Source of the DNA: Croceibacterium xixiisoli
GTDB lineage: Bacteria > Pseudomonadota > Alphaproteobacteria > Sphingomonadales > Sphingomonadaceae
Assembly: GCF_009827305.1 (NCBI RefSeq)
Contig: NZ_WTYJ01000001.1
Coordinates: forward strand, 310,001-374,000
Reading direction: 5' to 3'
DNA length: 64,000 nt
Shown: positions 27,763 to 36,378 of the stretch, piece after piece
How positions within the stretch are numbered: the stretch's first letter is position 1
How the letters are laid out: every line of letters starts with the position of its first letter
The notes under the pieces: model-generated
What the model was told of the DNA's origin: nothing
Databases searched by the model: none
What the model saw: only the letters and a program-made list of their open reading frames with translations
Translations under genes and position numbers: made by a program

Positions 27763-28059
27763 TCAATTCAGTTGCAGGGCCGCGTCGTGATCCTGTCCGG
27801 GTCCGAGGATGCGATGCACAAAGATGCCATGCTGCTCAACGGAATACAGAATCCCGTATCCCTTGTGGGATCGCCGCCTGATGCCGTGCTGTTCGTAGCG
27901 CGGCACCAGCGGGAAAGCGCGGGGGATTTCGGCAAGGCGCTTTATGGTATCACGCAGTTCGCCAACGAATGAGATGGCGCGCGCAGGGTTGTCTTTTTCT
28001 ATATGGTTGGCGATGCTCTGGAGATCACGTCTGGCCCGCGAGGACAGGGTGATTGTCAT
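27763..28059 (-). CDS. parE: ParE/RelE-family toxin
   Basis: A 98-residue protein of the ParE/RelE toxin superfamily: ITLSSRARRDLQSIANHIEKDNP at the start, then IPRAFPLVPRYEQHGIRRRSHKGYGILYSV. The ParE branch poisons DNA gyrase rather than cleaving mRNA; the pairing with a ParD-type antitoxin favours that branch. Its ATG overlaps the antitoxin stop by 4 bp (ATGA), the usual order with antitoxin first. Length and motifs look intact. Confidence 0.88.
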   Translation of the reverse strand: MTITLSSRARRDLQSIANHIEKDNPARAISFVGELRDTIKRLAEIPRAFPLVPRYEQHGIRRRSHKGYGILYSVEQHGIFVHRILGPGQDHDAALQLN

Positions 28060-28334
28060 CGGTTTGCGTTGCCATTCGCCTTCTGAATGTCGGTGACGAG
28101 CGTTTCAAAAACCTCGTCGAGATCGTGACCGCCCCCATTTTTCATTTCCTGAAGGCTTTCGTCTATCGACGCATCAAGATCCCTGAGCCAGCGTTCTTCA
28201 TGGGCGATCGTGTTCTGGTCACGGCGGATCAGGTCGCGCACATAGTCGCTGATGCTGGCGTATTGGCCGTTTTCGATGCGGTCCTGCACGAAGTCCCGCA
28301 TGGGATCAGGAAGCGATATGTTCATGGTAGCCAT
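28056..28334 (-). CDS. parD: ParD-type ribbon-helix-helix antitoxin
   Basis: A 92-residue antitoxin. The first 45 residues, MNISLPDPMRDFVQDRIE then YASISDYVRDLIRRD, form a ribbon-helix-helix DNA-binding domain; the acidic C-terminal half would wrap around the toxin. The ATG at 28334 has GGAGG 9 nt upstream; the open frame continues 31 codons further but crosses the operator palindrome, so the shorter start is right. Such antitoxins repress their own operon. Confidence 0.88.
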   Translation of the reverse strand: MATMNISLPDPMRDFVQDRIENGQYASISDYVRDLIRRDQNTIAHEERWLRDLDASIDESLQEMKNGGGHDLDEVFETLVTDIQKANGNANR

Positions 28335-28361
28335 GGGGCAAAACCTCCGAGAGGCTATCAT

Positions 28362-28378
28362 ATGGCAAAAATTGCCAT
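28362..28378. promoter_or_regulatory. Palindrome upstream of parD, probable operator
   Basis: ATGGCAA-AAA-TTGCCAT is a perfect 7-bp inverted repeat with a 3-bp centre, 28 bp upstream of the parD start. Its place and size suit a ParD ribbon-helix-helix dimer pair. The surrounding 50 bp are A/T-richer than the rest and probably hold the promoter. Confidence 0.5.
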
Positions 28379-28473
28379 GATTTTCAATCTGGGTTGTTGT
28401 TGATCTGGACAGGCGGAAATTGAGCATTGTTCGGGCGCGGGGGTGGGCTGTTGTGGCGGACGTCAGCCCCGCC

Positions 28474-29988
28474 TCAGGCTGAAAGCGCGGCCTTGGCGAT
28501 TGTCAGTTCGCAGATCATTCCGTCCGGTTCGAAGCTTCGTTGCCAACTGCCTTGCAACTGGCCGGTTATGCTCATTTCCACCAGGCGCGAACCGAAGCCA
28601 TTGCTGACATCCTGCGGCGGGGGTGGGCCGCCGCTTTCCTGCCAGCGCAGGAGCAGCATGTCCGGGTTATCATCCCCGCCATCCCGAATGGTCAGGTCGA
28701 TCACGCCGTCTTCGGCCGACAGCGCGCCATATTTGGCCGAATTGGTAGCCAGTTCGTGGAACACCAGCGCCAGCGGGGTGGCGGCGCGGGCGGCGATGGT
28801 GACGTCATCGCCATGCACGCGAACGCGCGATTCCCCGCCGCTGCCATAGGGAATGAACAGATCGTCCAGCATGCCATGCAGGCTGTTGCGGCGTTGCCCC
28901 TCGTCCGGACGGACATAGTCATGCGCCCGGCCCAGCGCGCGAATGGAGCCGTTCACTTCTTCGCTGAAGGCGCGGAATTCCGGCTGCTTGCGCGCGGAGA
29001 GGGAGATCAGCGCGGCCACAACGGCGAAGATGTTCTTGATCCGGTGGGATAATTCGCGCGCCAGCAGGTCGCGATGTTCGGCCAGGCGATGGATATCGTC
29101 GATATCGGTTGCTGTTCCGAACCAGCGGACGATTGCGCCGCTGTCATCCCGCACCGGTTCGGCGCGGGTCATCATCCAGCGATAGCTGCCATCGGCCCGG
29201 CGCACGCGATGTTCGCATTCATAGGGCTGCCCGCTGGCGAGCGAGGCCTGCCACAGGCTGTAGGAGCGATCGAAATCTTCAGGGTGGACGTGCGTGCCAT
29301 AAAGATAGGTGGCACTGCCGGTGAATTCGATCAGCCGGCGGTTGAAGTAATCGATATTGCCCTGATTGTCGCAAGACCAGGCGATGGCCGGCATGGAATC
29401 GGCCAGCGCCCGCAACTGGTGCGTGCTGCGCTGTTCCAGCCGCGCCGTATCCAGCTCGTCACGCCGGCTCCACAGCCGCCGCATTGCGGCCTGGGCCAGC
29501 ACCGTCAGCGCATTGCGCTGCAGATCGGTCAGCCCTGCGGGGCGCGGATCGGTGTCGATCACGCACAGTGCCCCCAGCGCCGCCCCTTCGGCAGACAGCA
29601 GCGGCTGGCCGGCGTAAAAGCGGATATGCGGTTCGCCGGTCACCAGCGGATTGGTGGAAAATCGGCCATCCTGCGTGGCATCGGGCACCTCCATCACGGC
29701 GGCCTGCATCATCGCATGGGCGCAGAAGGATGTGCTGCGTGGGGTTTCTTCCACCGCTATCCCCACCCGGGCCAGAAACCGCTGCCGATCCTGTTCGACC
29801 AGTGTGATCATGGCGATCGGCGCATGGCACAGATCGGCCACCAGCCGCACGATCGCGGTCAGTTCGTCATCATCGGCCAGCGCATCGGGATCGTGTTTGC
29901 GCAGCACTGCCACGCGCTCATCATCCCGTGACCAGGAAGCGATGGGCGTGGCCAGTCCAGGCCAAGGGGAAGGATCGGGGGTTTTCAA
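28474..29988 (-). CDS. GAF-PAS sensor histidine kinase of the HWE/HisKA_2 type
   Basis: A 504-residue soluble kinase. A GAF domain occupies about residues 30-180, a PAS domain with PAC motif about 195-320 (RRADGSYRWMMTRAEPVRDDSG), and the kinase core follows. The H-box ELSHRIKNIFAVVAALI replaces the usual HELRTPL and, with FHELATNSAKYGAL as N-box, marks the HWE/HisKA_2 group, common in alphaproteobacteria and often tied to light, redox or general stress signalling. No partner regulator is adjacent. The start is a TTG at 29988 with GGAGAG 5 nt upstream. No membrane segment is seen. Confidence 0.88.
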   Translation of the reverse strand: MKTPDPSPWPGLATPIASWSRDDERVAVLRKHDPDALADDDELTAIVRLVADLCHAPIAMITLVEQDRQRFLARVGIAVEETPRSTSFCAHAMMQAAVMEVPDATQDGRFSTNPLVTGEPHIRFYAGQPLLSAEGAALGALCVIDTDPRPAGLTDLQRNALTVLAQAAMRRLWSRRDELDTARLEQRSTHQLRALADSMPAIAWSCDNQGNIDYFNRRLIEFTGSATYLYGTHVHPEDFDRSYSLWQASLASGQPYECEHRVRRADGSYRWMMTRAEPVRDDSGAIVRWFGTATDIDDIHRLAEHRDLLARELSHRIKNIFAVVAALISLSARKQPEFRAFSEEVNGSIRALGRAHDYVRPDEGQRRNSLHGMLDDLFIPYGSGGESRVRVHGDDVTIAARAATPLALVFHELATNSAKYGALSAEDGVIDLTIRDGGDDNPDMLLLRWQESGGPPPPQDVSNGFGSRLVEMSITGQLQGSWQRSFEPDGMICELTIAKAALSA

Positions 29989-30130
29989 ATATGCTCTCCG
30001 TCCGGTGCAGTAGATTATTACAGTTCAATGCGGAAGCAAAAGCGATGCGGTGACAGGGAACAGATTTCCGCTGCAACCGGTTTCCGCCAATTGCAGCAGG
30101 CGCTATGTTCGTCCGCGAGAGGAAGCCGCC

Positions 30131-31291
30131 ATGAAAGCAACGCCGGAATTCGATTTCGCCCTGGGTGACGATGCGGAGATGATCCGTGACACCGTGGCCC
30201 GCTTTGCCGATGAAGAGGTGGCGCCGCTGGCCGAGGTGACGGATCGTGAAGACCGCTTTCCCCGCGCGCTGTGGCCGGCGATGGGTGATCTGGGGCTGCA
30301 TGGCATTACCGTGGCGGCTGAGGATGGCGGGCTGGGGCTCGACTATCTGGAACATGTGCTGGCGATCGAGGAAGTGAGCCGAGCTAGCGCCTCCATCGGG
30401 CTGTCCTATGGGGCGCATTCCAATCTGTGCATCAACCAGATCGCGCGCTGGGGCACGGCCGAACAGAAGGCCCGCCATCTGCCCGCGCTGATCGATGGCC
30501 GCCATGTCGGGGCCCTGGCGATGAGCGAGCCCGGCGCCGGATCGGATGTCGTATCCATGAAGCTGCGCGCCGACCGCACCGACGGCGGCTGGCGGCTGAA
30601 TGGCACCAAATTCTGGATCACCAATGGGCATGAGGCCGATGTGCTGGTGGTCTATGCCAAGACCGACCCTGCCGCCGGATCGAAGGGGATCACCGCCTTC
30701 CTGATCGAGCGCGATTTTGCCGGATATCGGCCGGGTCAGAAAATCGGCAAGCTGGGTATGCGCGGATCGCCGACCAGCGAACTGGTGTTCGAGGATTGCC
30801 ATGTGCCCGACAGCCATGTGCTGGGCGCCGTCGGCGGCGGGGTGAAGGTGCTGATGAGCGGGCTGGATTATGAACGCGCGGTGCTGGCCGGCGTGCAGAT
30901 CGGCATCATGCAGGCCTGCCTGGATGTCGTGATCCCCTATCTGCGCGAACGGCAGCAGTTCGGCCAACCGATCGGCAGCTTCCAACTGATGCAGGCGAAG
31001 GTGGCGGATATGTATGTCGCGCTGCAATCGGCGCGGGCCTATACCTATGCCGTCGCGCGTGCCTGTTCCGCCGGGCAGACCACGCGCTTCGATGCGGCGG
31101 GCGCGATCCTGCTGGCGAGCGAGAATGCATTTCGCGTGGCCGGGGAGGCGGTGCAGGCGCTGGGCGGGGCGGGTTACACCACCGATTGGCCGGTCGAACG
31201 CTATTTGCGCGATGCCAAGCTGCTGGACATCGGCGCCGGAACAAACGAGATCAGGCGCATGCTGATCGGGCGTGAGCTGATCGGCCTTTAA
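30131..31291 (+). CDS. ivd: Isovaleryl-CoA dehydrogenase
   Basis: A 386-residue acyl-CoA dehydrogenase for the third step of leucine breakdown. AMSEPGAGSDVVSM and FWITNGHEADVLVVYAKT are FAD-binding signatures. The catalytic Glu sits in GLDYERAVLAGV, the position special to isovaleryl-CoA dehydrogenase, and the usual acyl-CoA dehydrogenase site near the C-terminus reads IGAGTNEIRRMLIG with Gly instead of Glu, which supports the assignment. The ATG at 30131 has AGAGGAAG upstream and fits the family length. Two esterase genes and the carboxylase beta subunit follow on the same strand. Confidence 0.92.
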   Translation: MKATPEFDFALGDDAEMIRDTVARFADEEVAPLAEVTDREDRFPRALWPAMGDLGLHGITVAAEDGGLGLDYLEHVLAIEEVSRASASIGLSYGAHSNLCINQIARWGTAEQKARHLPALIDGRHVGALAMSEPGAGSDVVSMKLRADRTDGGWRLNGTKFWITNGHEADVLVVYAKTDPAAGSKGITAFLIERDFAGYRPGQKIGKLGMRGSPTSELVFEDCHVPDSHVLGAVGGGVKVLMSGLDYERAVLAGVQIGIMQACLDVVIPYLRERQQFGQPIGSFQLMQAKVADMYVALQSARAYTYAVARACSAGQTTRFDAAGAILLASENAFRVAGEAVQALGGAGYTTDWPVERYLRDAKLLDIGAGTNEIRRMLIGRELIGL

Positions 31292-31334
31292 TGAACAAGC
31301 CCCGGCACAACAGGGGCGTGGCCAATATGGGGGA

Positions 31335-32318
31335 ATGATGCTGCGGAAATTGGCTCTCGCATGCAGTGCGCTGATCGGTCTGGCGGCCATGCCGGCGCAG
31401 GCGCGCACGGACCGGATCACCGTGCATGGCGTTTCGCTGGAAGGAAATCTGGAGGGGAACTCACCCGATCGCCAGGTGCTGGTGTTCCTGCCGCCCAGCT
31501 ATGACAGCGCATCGGACCGGCGTTTTCCGGTGGTCTATTTTCTGCATGGCTATTTCGCCGATGCCGACAAATATGATGCGCAGGTGCAGTTCCAGCAGGC
31601 GGTGGATGAAGCCGCTGCTGCCGGCAACGAGATGATCGTGGTGGTTCCCGATGCCTTCACCAAGTTCAAGGGCGCGATGTACAGCACATCGGTGACCACC
31701 GGCGATTTTGAAGGCTTCGTGGCGCGCGATCTGGTCGGCCATATCGATGGCACCTATCGCACGCTGGCACAGCCGGAAAGCCGGGGCCTGTCGGGCCATT
31801 CGATGGGCGGTTACGGTACGCTGAAGATCGCGATGAAGCATCCGGGCGTGTTTTCCAGCATCTATGCCATGGCGCCCTGCTGCCTGGCGCCATCGCCGAT
31901 CACGGCGGAACAGGCGCAGGCGGCGTCGCAGCTGACCGATGCCCAGATCGCCACCGCCGGTTTCGGCGAAGCGGCCGCTGCTGCATCGCTGGCGGCATGG
32001 GCACCCGATCCGCACAATCCGCCCAACTTCATTGCCGCCGGGCCGGATGATGCCCTGCGCACCGCGCGGCTGCATGCCAATTCGCCGCTGGTGCTGTTGC
32101 CGCAATATGTGCCGGTGCTCAAGGCGTTGACGGGCATTGCCATCGATGTCGGCGACAAGGATTTCCTGCTGAAGGATGACACCTGGATGCATGAGGAACT
32201 GACCCGGTTCGGGGTGGCCCATGATTGGGAAATCTTCGATGGTGATCACGGCAGCGGCGTGACGCCGCGGTTCCGCAGTGAGCTGCTGCCGTTCTTCCAG
32301 CGCCACCTGAAGCGCTGA
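31335..32318 (+). CDS. Secreted esterase, esterase-D/antigen-85-like alpha/beta hydrolase (copy 1)
   Basis: A protein of about 326 residues with a signal peptide (LRKLALACSALIGLAAMPAQA) and a single hydrolase domain of the esterase family PF00756. The nucleophile lies in GHSMGGYGT, the acid in VGDKDFLLKDD and the His in DGDHGSG, so the triad is complete. It shares [14 protein letters not shown] and most of its length with the next gene, so the two arose by tandem duplication. The substrate is unknown. It starts about 43 bp after ivd. ATG codons at 31335 and 31338 are both possible. Confidence 0.85.
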   Translation: MMLRKLALACSALIGLAAMPAQARTDRITVHGVSLEGNLEGNSPDRQVLVFLPPSYDSASDRRFPVVYFLHGYFADADKYDAQVQFQQAVDEAAAAGNEMIVVVPDAFTKFKGAMYSTSVTTGDFEGFVARDLVGHIDGTYRTLAQPESRGLSGHSMGGYGTLKIAMKHPGVFSSIYAMAPCCLAPSPITAEQAQAASQLTDAQIATAGFGEAAAAASLAAWAPDPHNPPNFIAAGPDDALRTARLHANSPLVLLPQYVPVLKALTGIAIDVGDKDFLLKDDTWMHEELTRFGVAHDWEIFDGDHGSGVTPRFRSELLPFFQRHLKR

Positions 32319-32365
32319 ACAATTGATATAAAACAAGCGTTTGTTGCGCATCAAAAAGAGGGAAG

Positions 32366-33409
32366 ATGTCGATGTTGAAGAGATGGATAGCCGGTTCCGC
32401 CCTGCTGCTGGGCGTGCTGGCCGCGCCGGTGCAGGCACAGAATATCACCGCCCCGGCGCCGCCGGTGCCGGCCGGGATCACCGTGGAAGCGGTGAAGGTT
32501 CCGGGCCCGAGCCTGGAAGGCAATCTGGAAGGCAATGCCACCGAACGCGAAGCGATGGTCGTGCTGCCGCCGAGTTATGGCAAGGAACCCAACCGCCGCT
32601 ATCGCGTGGTCTATTACCTGCATGGCTTTGCCATCGATGCGCGCAATTTCTTCAACTTCATGCATGTGCCCGAAGCGGTCGCCCATTCGGCGACGCGCGG
32701 TGAAGAATTCATCGTCGTCATTCCCGACACGCTGACCAAGATGGGCGGCAGCATGTATGCCAGCTCCGTCACGACCGGCGATTTCCGTGCCTTCATCGCC
32801 AAGGATCTGGTCGGCTATATCGACAGCCATTATCGCACTATCGCCAATCGTGGCGGGCGCGGGCTGGCCGGCCATTCGATGGGCGGCCACGGCACCTGGG
32901 TCGTCGGCATGAGCTACCCCGATGTGTTCGCCGGGCTCTATGCGCAGAATGCCTGCTGCATCAGCCCGCGCACCGAAACCGTGGAATCGGCGCAGGCGAT
33001 GGCTGCCGTGCCGTTCGATCATGTCGATGCCGCCGGCTTCGGCATGCGCGCCGGGCTCGCCTCCGCCGTGGCCTGGGCCCCCAATCCGCAGAACCCGCCC
33101 TATTATGTCGACTTCCCCATTCGCGATGGCGCGGTCGATCCGCTGGTGATCGCCAAATGGGCAAACAATTCGCCGGTCGCGATGGTCCCGGCCCATGTCA
33201 CTGCCCTGCGCAGCTTCCGTGCGATCGGGCATGACGTCGGCGACAAGGACAGCCTGCTTCGCGATGACACGATGATGCATGAAGAACTCAACCGCTTCGG
33301 CATCAAGCATGACTGGGCCGTCTATGATGGCGACCACACCAACCGGATCGGCCAACGGTTCGATGAAGTGGTGCTGCCCTTCTTCGCTCGCATCCTGGAC
33401 AAGGAATGA
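32366..33409 (+). CDS. Secreted esterase, esterase-D/antigen-85-like alpha/beta hydrolase (copy 2)
   Basis: A 347-residue paralogue of the preceding protein, with its own signal peptide ([21 protein letters not shown]). [21 protein letters not shown] and DGDHTNR give the complete catalytic triad. The copies differ most in the cap region after the nucleophile ([17 protein letters not shown] here against PCCLAPSPITAEQAQA in copy 1), so substrate range may differ; both keep a Cys-Cys pair there. GAGGG precedes ATG codons at 32366 and 32372; the second has better spacing. The carboxylase gene follows after 7 bp. Confidence 0.85.
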   Translation: MSMLKRWIAGSALLLGVLAAPVQAQNITAPAPPVPAGITVEAVKVPGPSLEGNLEGNATEREAMVVLPPSYGKEPNRRYRVVYYLHGFAIDARNFFNFMHVPEAVAHSATRGEEFIVVIPDTLTKMGGSMYASSVTTGDFRAFIAKDLVGYIDSHYRTIANRGGRGLAGHSMGGHGTWVVGMSYPDVFAGLYAQNACCISPRTETVESAQAMAAVPFDHVDAAGFGMRAGLASAVAWAPNPQNPPYYVDFPIRDGAVDPLVIAKWANNSPVAMVPAHVTALRSFRAIGHDVGDKDSLLRDDTMMHEELNRFGIKHDWAVYDGDHTNRIGQRFDEVVLPFFARILDKE

Positions 33410-33416
33410 TCGCAAG

Positions 33417-35018
33417 ATGAGCGCACCGGTCCTCTCCAGCGCGCTCGACCGTGACAGCCCGGACAGCCGGGCACGGTCGGCGCACAATCGCGCGCTGGCA
33501 GAGGATCTGCGCAATCGGGTGGCCGCCGCCGCGCGTGGCGGCCCCGAAGACAGCCGGCAGCGGCATGTCGCCCGGGGCAAGCTGTTGCCGCGCGACCGGG
33601 TCGAACATTTGCTCGATCCGGCATCGCCCTTCCTCGAAATCGGGCAGCTGGCGGCGAACGGGCTTTATTCCGATGAAGTGCCAGGCGCCGGGGTGATCGC
33701 CGGGATCGGCCGGGTTTCCGGGCGATTGTGCATGGTGCTGGCCAATGATGCGACGGTGAAGGGCGGTACCTATTTCCCGCTGACCGTGAAGAAGCATCTG
33801 CGGGCGCAGGAAATCGCGCAGGAAAACCGCCTGCCTTGCCTCTATCTGGTGGACAGCGGCGGGGCCAATCTGCCGCATCAGGCGGAGGTGTTCCCCGATC
33901 GCGACCATTTCGGGCGCATCTTCTACAATCAGGCGACTATGTCCGCCCGGCGCATTCCGCAGATCGCCTGCGTCATGGGCAGTTGCACCGCGGGTGGGGC
34001 CTATGTCCCGGCGATGAGCGACGAGACGGTGATTGTGCGCGTTCAGGGCACGATCTTCCTGGCCGGGCCGCCGCTGGTGAAGGCAGCCACAGGCGAAGAG
34101 ATCAGCGCGGAAGATCTGGGCGGGGGAGATCTGCATGCGCGCAAATCGGGCGTGGTCGATCATCTGGCGGATAGCGATGCCCATGCGCTGACCATCCTGC
34201 GGGACATCGTCAGCAATCTGGGCGCGCGCAGCCCGGCGGTGATCGAGCGCCGCGATCCCGAACCGCCCCGCTATGCCGCCGAAGATCTCTATGCGATCAT
34301 TCCGGAAGATGTGCGGGCGCCCTATGATGTGCATGAGGTGATCGCCCGGTTAACCGATGGCAGCCGGTTTCAGGAATTCAAGCCGCTGTTCGGCAGCACG
34401 CTGGTGTGCGGTTTTGCCCATATCTGGGGCATGCCGGTGGCCATTCTGGCCAACAATGGCGTGCTGTTTTCCGAAAGCGCGCAGAAGGGCGCCCATTTCA
34501 TCGAACTGGCGTGCCAGCGCGGCATTCCGCTGCTGTTCCTGCAGAATATCTCCGGCTTTATGGTTGGCGGCAAATATGAGGCGGAAGGGATCGCCAAGCA
34601 TGGCGCCAAGCTGGTCACCGCCGTTGCCACCGCGCAGGTGCCCAAGATTACGGTGGTGATTGGCGGCAGTTTCGGCGCCGGCAATTACGGCATGTGCGGG
34701 CGGGCCTATTCCCCCCGCTTCCTGTTCACCTGGCCCAATGCCCGGATCAGCGTGATGGGCGGGGAACAGGCCGCCAGCGTTCTCGCCACCGTGCATCGCG
34801 ATGCGGGCAATTGGTCGGCGGAAGAGGAAGAAGCGTTCAAGGCGCCGATCCGGCAGAAATATGAAAGCGAAGGCAATCCCTATTACGCCACGGCGCGTTT
34901 GTGGGATGACGGGGTGATCGATCCGGCGCAGACCCGCGATCTGCTGGGGCTGGCGCTGGGCGCCTGCCTGGAAGCACCGATCGCAGACACGTCGCAGTTC
35001 GGGGTGTTCCGCATGTGA
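33417..35018 (+). CDS. liuB: Methylcrotonyl-CoA carboxylase beta (carboxyltransferase) subunit
   Basis: A 533-residue acyl-CoA carboxyltransferase. [78 protein letters not shown] and [15 protein letters not shown] are diagnostic of the methylcrotonyl-CoA type rather than propionyl-CoA carboxylase. It transfers CO2 from biotin to 3-methylcrotonyl-CoA, the step after isovaleryl-CoA dehydrogenase. The biotin-carrying alpha subunit, the hydratase and HMG-CoA lyase are not in this window, so the pathway is split. The ATG at 33417 lies 7 bp after the second esterase. Confidence 0.92.
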   Translation: MSAPVLSSALDRDSPDSRARSAHNRALAEDLRNRVAAAARGGPEDSRQRHVARGKLLPRDRVEHLLDPASPFLEIGQLAANGLYSDEVPGAGVIAGIGRVSGRLCMVLANDATVKGGTYFPLTVKKHLRAQEIAQENRLPCLYLVDSGGANLPHQAEVFPDRDHFGRIFYNQATMSARRIPQIACVMGSCTAGGAYVPAMSDETVIVRVQGTIFLAGPPLVKAATGEEISAEDLGGGDLHARKSGVVDHLADSDAHALTILRDIVSNLGARSPAVIERRDPEPPRYAAEDLYAIIPEDVRAPYDVHEVIARLTDGSRFQEFKPLFGSTLVCGFAHIWGMPVAILANNGVLFSESAQKGAHFIELACQRGIPLLFLQNISGFMVGGKYEAEGIAKHGAKLVTAVATAQVPKITVVIGGSFGAGNYGMCGRAYSPRFLFTWPNARISVMGGEQAASVLATVHRDAGNWSAEEEEAFKAPIRQKYESEGNPYYATARLWDDGVIDPAQTRDLLGLALGACLEAPIADTSQFGVFRM

Positions 35019-35025
35019 TGCATGG

Positions 35026-35048
35026 TGCGGATCCGGGGGGGATCCGCA
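35026..35048 (+). terminator. Hairpin directly after the carboxylase gene
   Basis: TGCGGATCC (35026-35034) pairs with GGATCCGCA (35040-35048) around a G5 loop, 8 bp past the stop codon. It probably marks the end of the ivd-esterase-carboxylase unit, although no T-run follows. The rest of the gap to 35201 shows no further structure. Confidence 0.5.
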
Positions 35049-35201
35049 ATTCGGGGCCAGCGGCCATCCACCGCGCAGTCTGGCGGCGCTTGATTTGTTG
35101 CGCGATTCCCGCTTTCGCTCCCGGAGTGTCACACGGCAATCAGGATCGCCCGCTATCCTGGATTGCCCGGGCGCGGGCGCGCCCTTCAGGAAAGAATTAC
35201 C

Positions 35202-35630
35202 ATGGCCGAACTCAACGCCGATATTCACGACCAGATCTCGCAACTGGGCGAAGAGGGCAATATCCGCGCCGACTCCGGCGATTACACCCGTGCGCTGGGC
35301 CTGTTCGGGCAGGCCTGGGAATTGCTGCCCGAACCGAAGAAGGATTGGGAAGCCGCCACCTGGGTATTGGGCGCGATCGGTGACATCAGTTTCCTGAACG
35401 GCGATTATGCCGCCGCGCGTGATGCGCTGCGCGGATCGCTGGAATGCCCGGATGGGTTGGGCAATCCGTTCCTGCATCTGCGGTTGGGCCAGGCCCTGTT
35501 CGAACTGGGCGAGGAAGATGCAGCCGCTGACGAATTGATGCGCGCCTATATGGCCGGCGGGGATGACATCTATGAAGATGACGATCCCAAATATCTGGCC
35601 TTCCTGCGCACCCGCGCGGATATCGACTGA
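35202..35630 (+). CDS. Small TPR-repeat protein
   Basis: A 142-residue acidic, soluble protein with two or three degenerate tetratricopeptide repeats: GNIRADSGDYTRALGLFGQAWELLP and ISFLNGDYAAARDALRGSLE, then LGQALFELGEEDAAADELMRAY. TPR units mediate protein contacts; the partner is unknown. The ATG at 35202 has AGGAAAG about 8 nt upstream, better than an in-frame ATG 13 codons earlier. It stands alone between the carboxylase gene and the convergent tetR gene. Confidence 0.8.
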   Translation: MAELNADIHDQISQLGEEGNIRADSGDYTRALGLFGQAWELLPEPKKDWEAATWVLGAIGDISFLNGDYAAARDALRGSLECPDGLGNPFLHLRLGQALFELGEEDAAADELMRAYMAGGDDIYEDDDPKYLAFLRTRADID

Positions 35631-35643
35631 GCGATCACCCGGT

Positions 35644-36291
35644 TCAGCGGGCAGGTGGGCCCTCCATGGCATAGCCGTGGAGAAACATGTCCACCGCTTC
35701 GCCGACTTCGCGGTCGATCGCCTCGGCCGAAATATCGGGGTCAAGCCCCCACATGCTGTGCATGAACAGGCGATAGATGCACAGATGGTGCAGCTGCGCC
35801 GAGGCGCGCAGACTGTCGACCGGGCGCAGTCTGCCGGCGGTGATCTGCCCATCGAGATAGGCGGCCAGCACCTTGTGCCGGCGCAGCGGCGCATGTTCGT
35901 AGAAAATCCGGCCGATTTCGGGGAAGCGCGACGCCTCCGCAATGACCAGGCGGAACAGCGTGGCGATATTGGATGACAGCATGGTGCGGAGGAATTCCGT
36001 GCCATAGCCCAGCAGTGTCTGACGCAGGTCGGCTTCGGGCTTGAGCGCGCTGATCGGGCTGAAATCACGGATCCAGACCTCCAGCGCCTCGGCAAACAGC
36101 TCTTCCTTGGACGAAAAATAGCTCCACAGCGTGGTCTTGGATCCGCCCAGTTCCGCCGCAATCGCCGACATGCTGGTCGCGCCATAGCCATATTCGGTGA
36201 AATGCCGCTGCGCCACCGCCACTATGGCGGCGCGCCGTTCCTGCCGCCGCGCCGCGCGCTTGCATTCGATCGGGTCGGTTTTGGCCTGCAT
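35644..36291 (-). CDS. TetR-family repressor of the adjacent efflux operon
   Basis: A 215-residue regulator. The N-terminal helix-turn-helix spans about residues 18-65 (IVAVAQRHFTEYGYGATSMSAIAAELGGSKTTLWSYFSSKEELF in overview), and the C-terminal ligand domain ends in DMFLHGYAMEG. It is divergent from the NodT-EmrA-EmrB genes, 87 bp away. Two nearly identical palindromes in this gap are likely its operators, one near its own start and one on the outer-membrane-factor gene's ribosome site, so it should repress both directions. The inducer is unknown. Confidence 0.9.
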   Translation of the reverse strand: MQAKTDPIECKRAARRQERRAAIVAVAQRHFTEYGYGATSMSAIAAELGGSKTTLWSYFSSKEELFAEALEVWIRDFSPISALKPEADLRQTLLGYGTEFLRTMLSSNIATLFRLVIAEASRFPEIGRIFYEHAPLRRHKVLAAYLDGQITAGRLRPVDSLRASAQLHHLCIYRLFMHSMWGLDPDISAEAIDREVGEAVDMFLHGYAMEGPPAR

Positions 36292-36301
36292 GATAAAAAA
36301 T

Positions 36302-36315
36302 GTACTCTCCAGTAC
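36302..36315. promoter_or_regulatory. TetR operator candidate 1
   Basis: GTACT-CTCC-AGTAC, a 14-bp palindrome 10 bp upstream of the tetR start codon. Its reverse complement, GTACTGGAGAGTAC, differs from operator candidate 2 by two bases in the spacer only. Next to it a further GGTAC half-site lies at 36316-36320. Confidence 0.6.
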
Positions 36316-36357
36316 GGTACCCTTGACTCAATCCCGGCTCAGGCGCAAGGGCGCAAT

Positions 36358-36373
36358 CGTACTGAGGAGTACG
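36358..36373. promoter_or_regulatory. TetR operator candidate 2, overlapping the efflux ribosome site
   Basis: CGTACT-GAGG-AGTACG is a perfect 6-bp inverted repeat. It contains the GAGGAG ribosome site of the outer-membrane-factor gene, whose GTG starts at 36379. Centre-to-centre distance to candidate 1 is 57 bp. A -35-like TTGACT lies between them at 36323-36328. Confidence 0.6.
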
Positions 36374-36378
36374 GTTGA

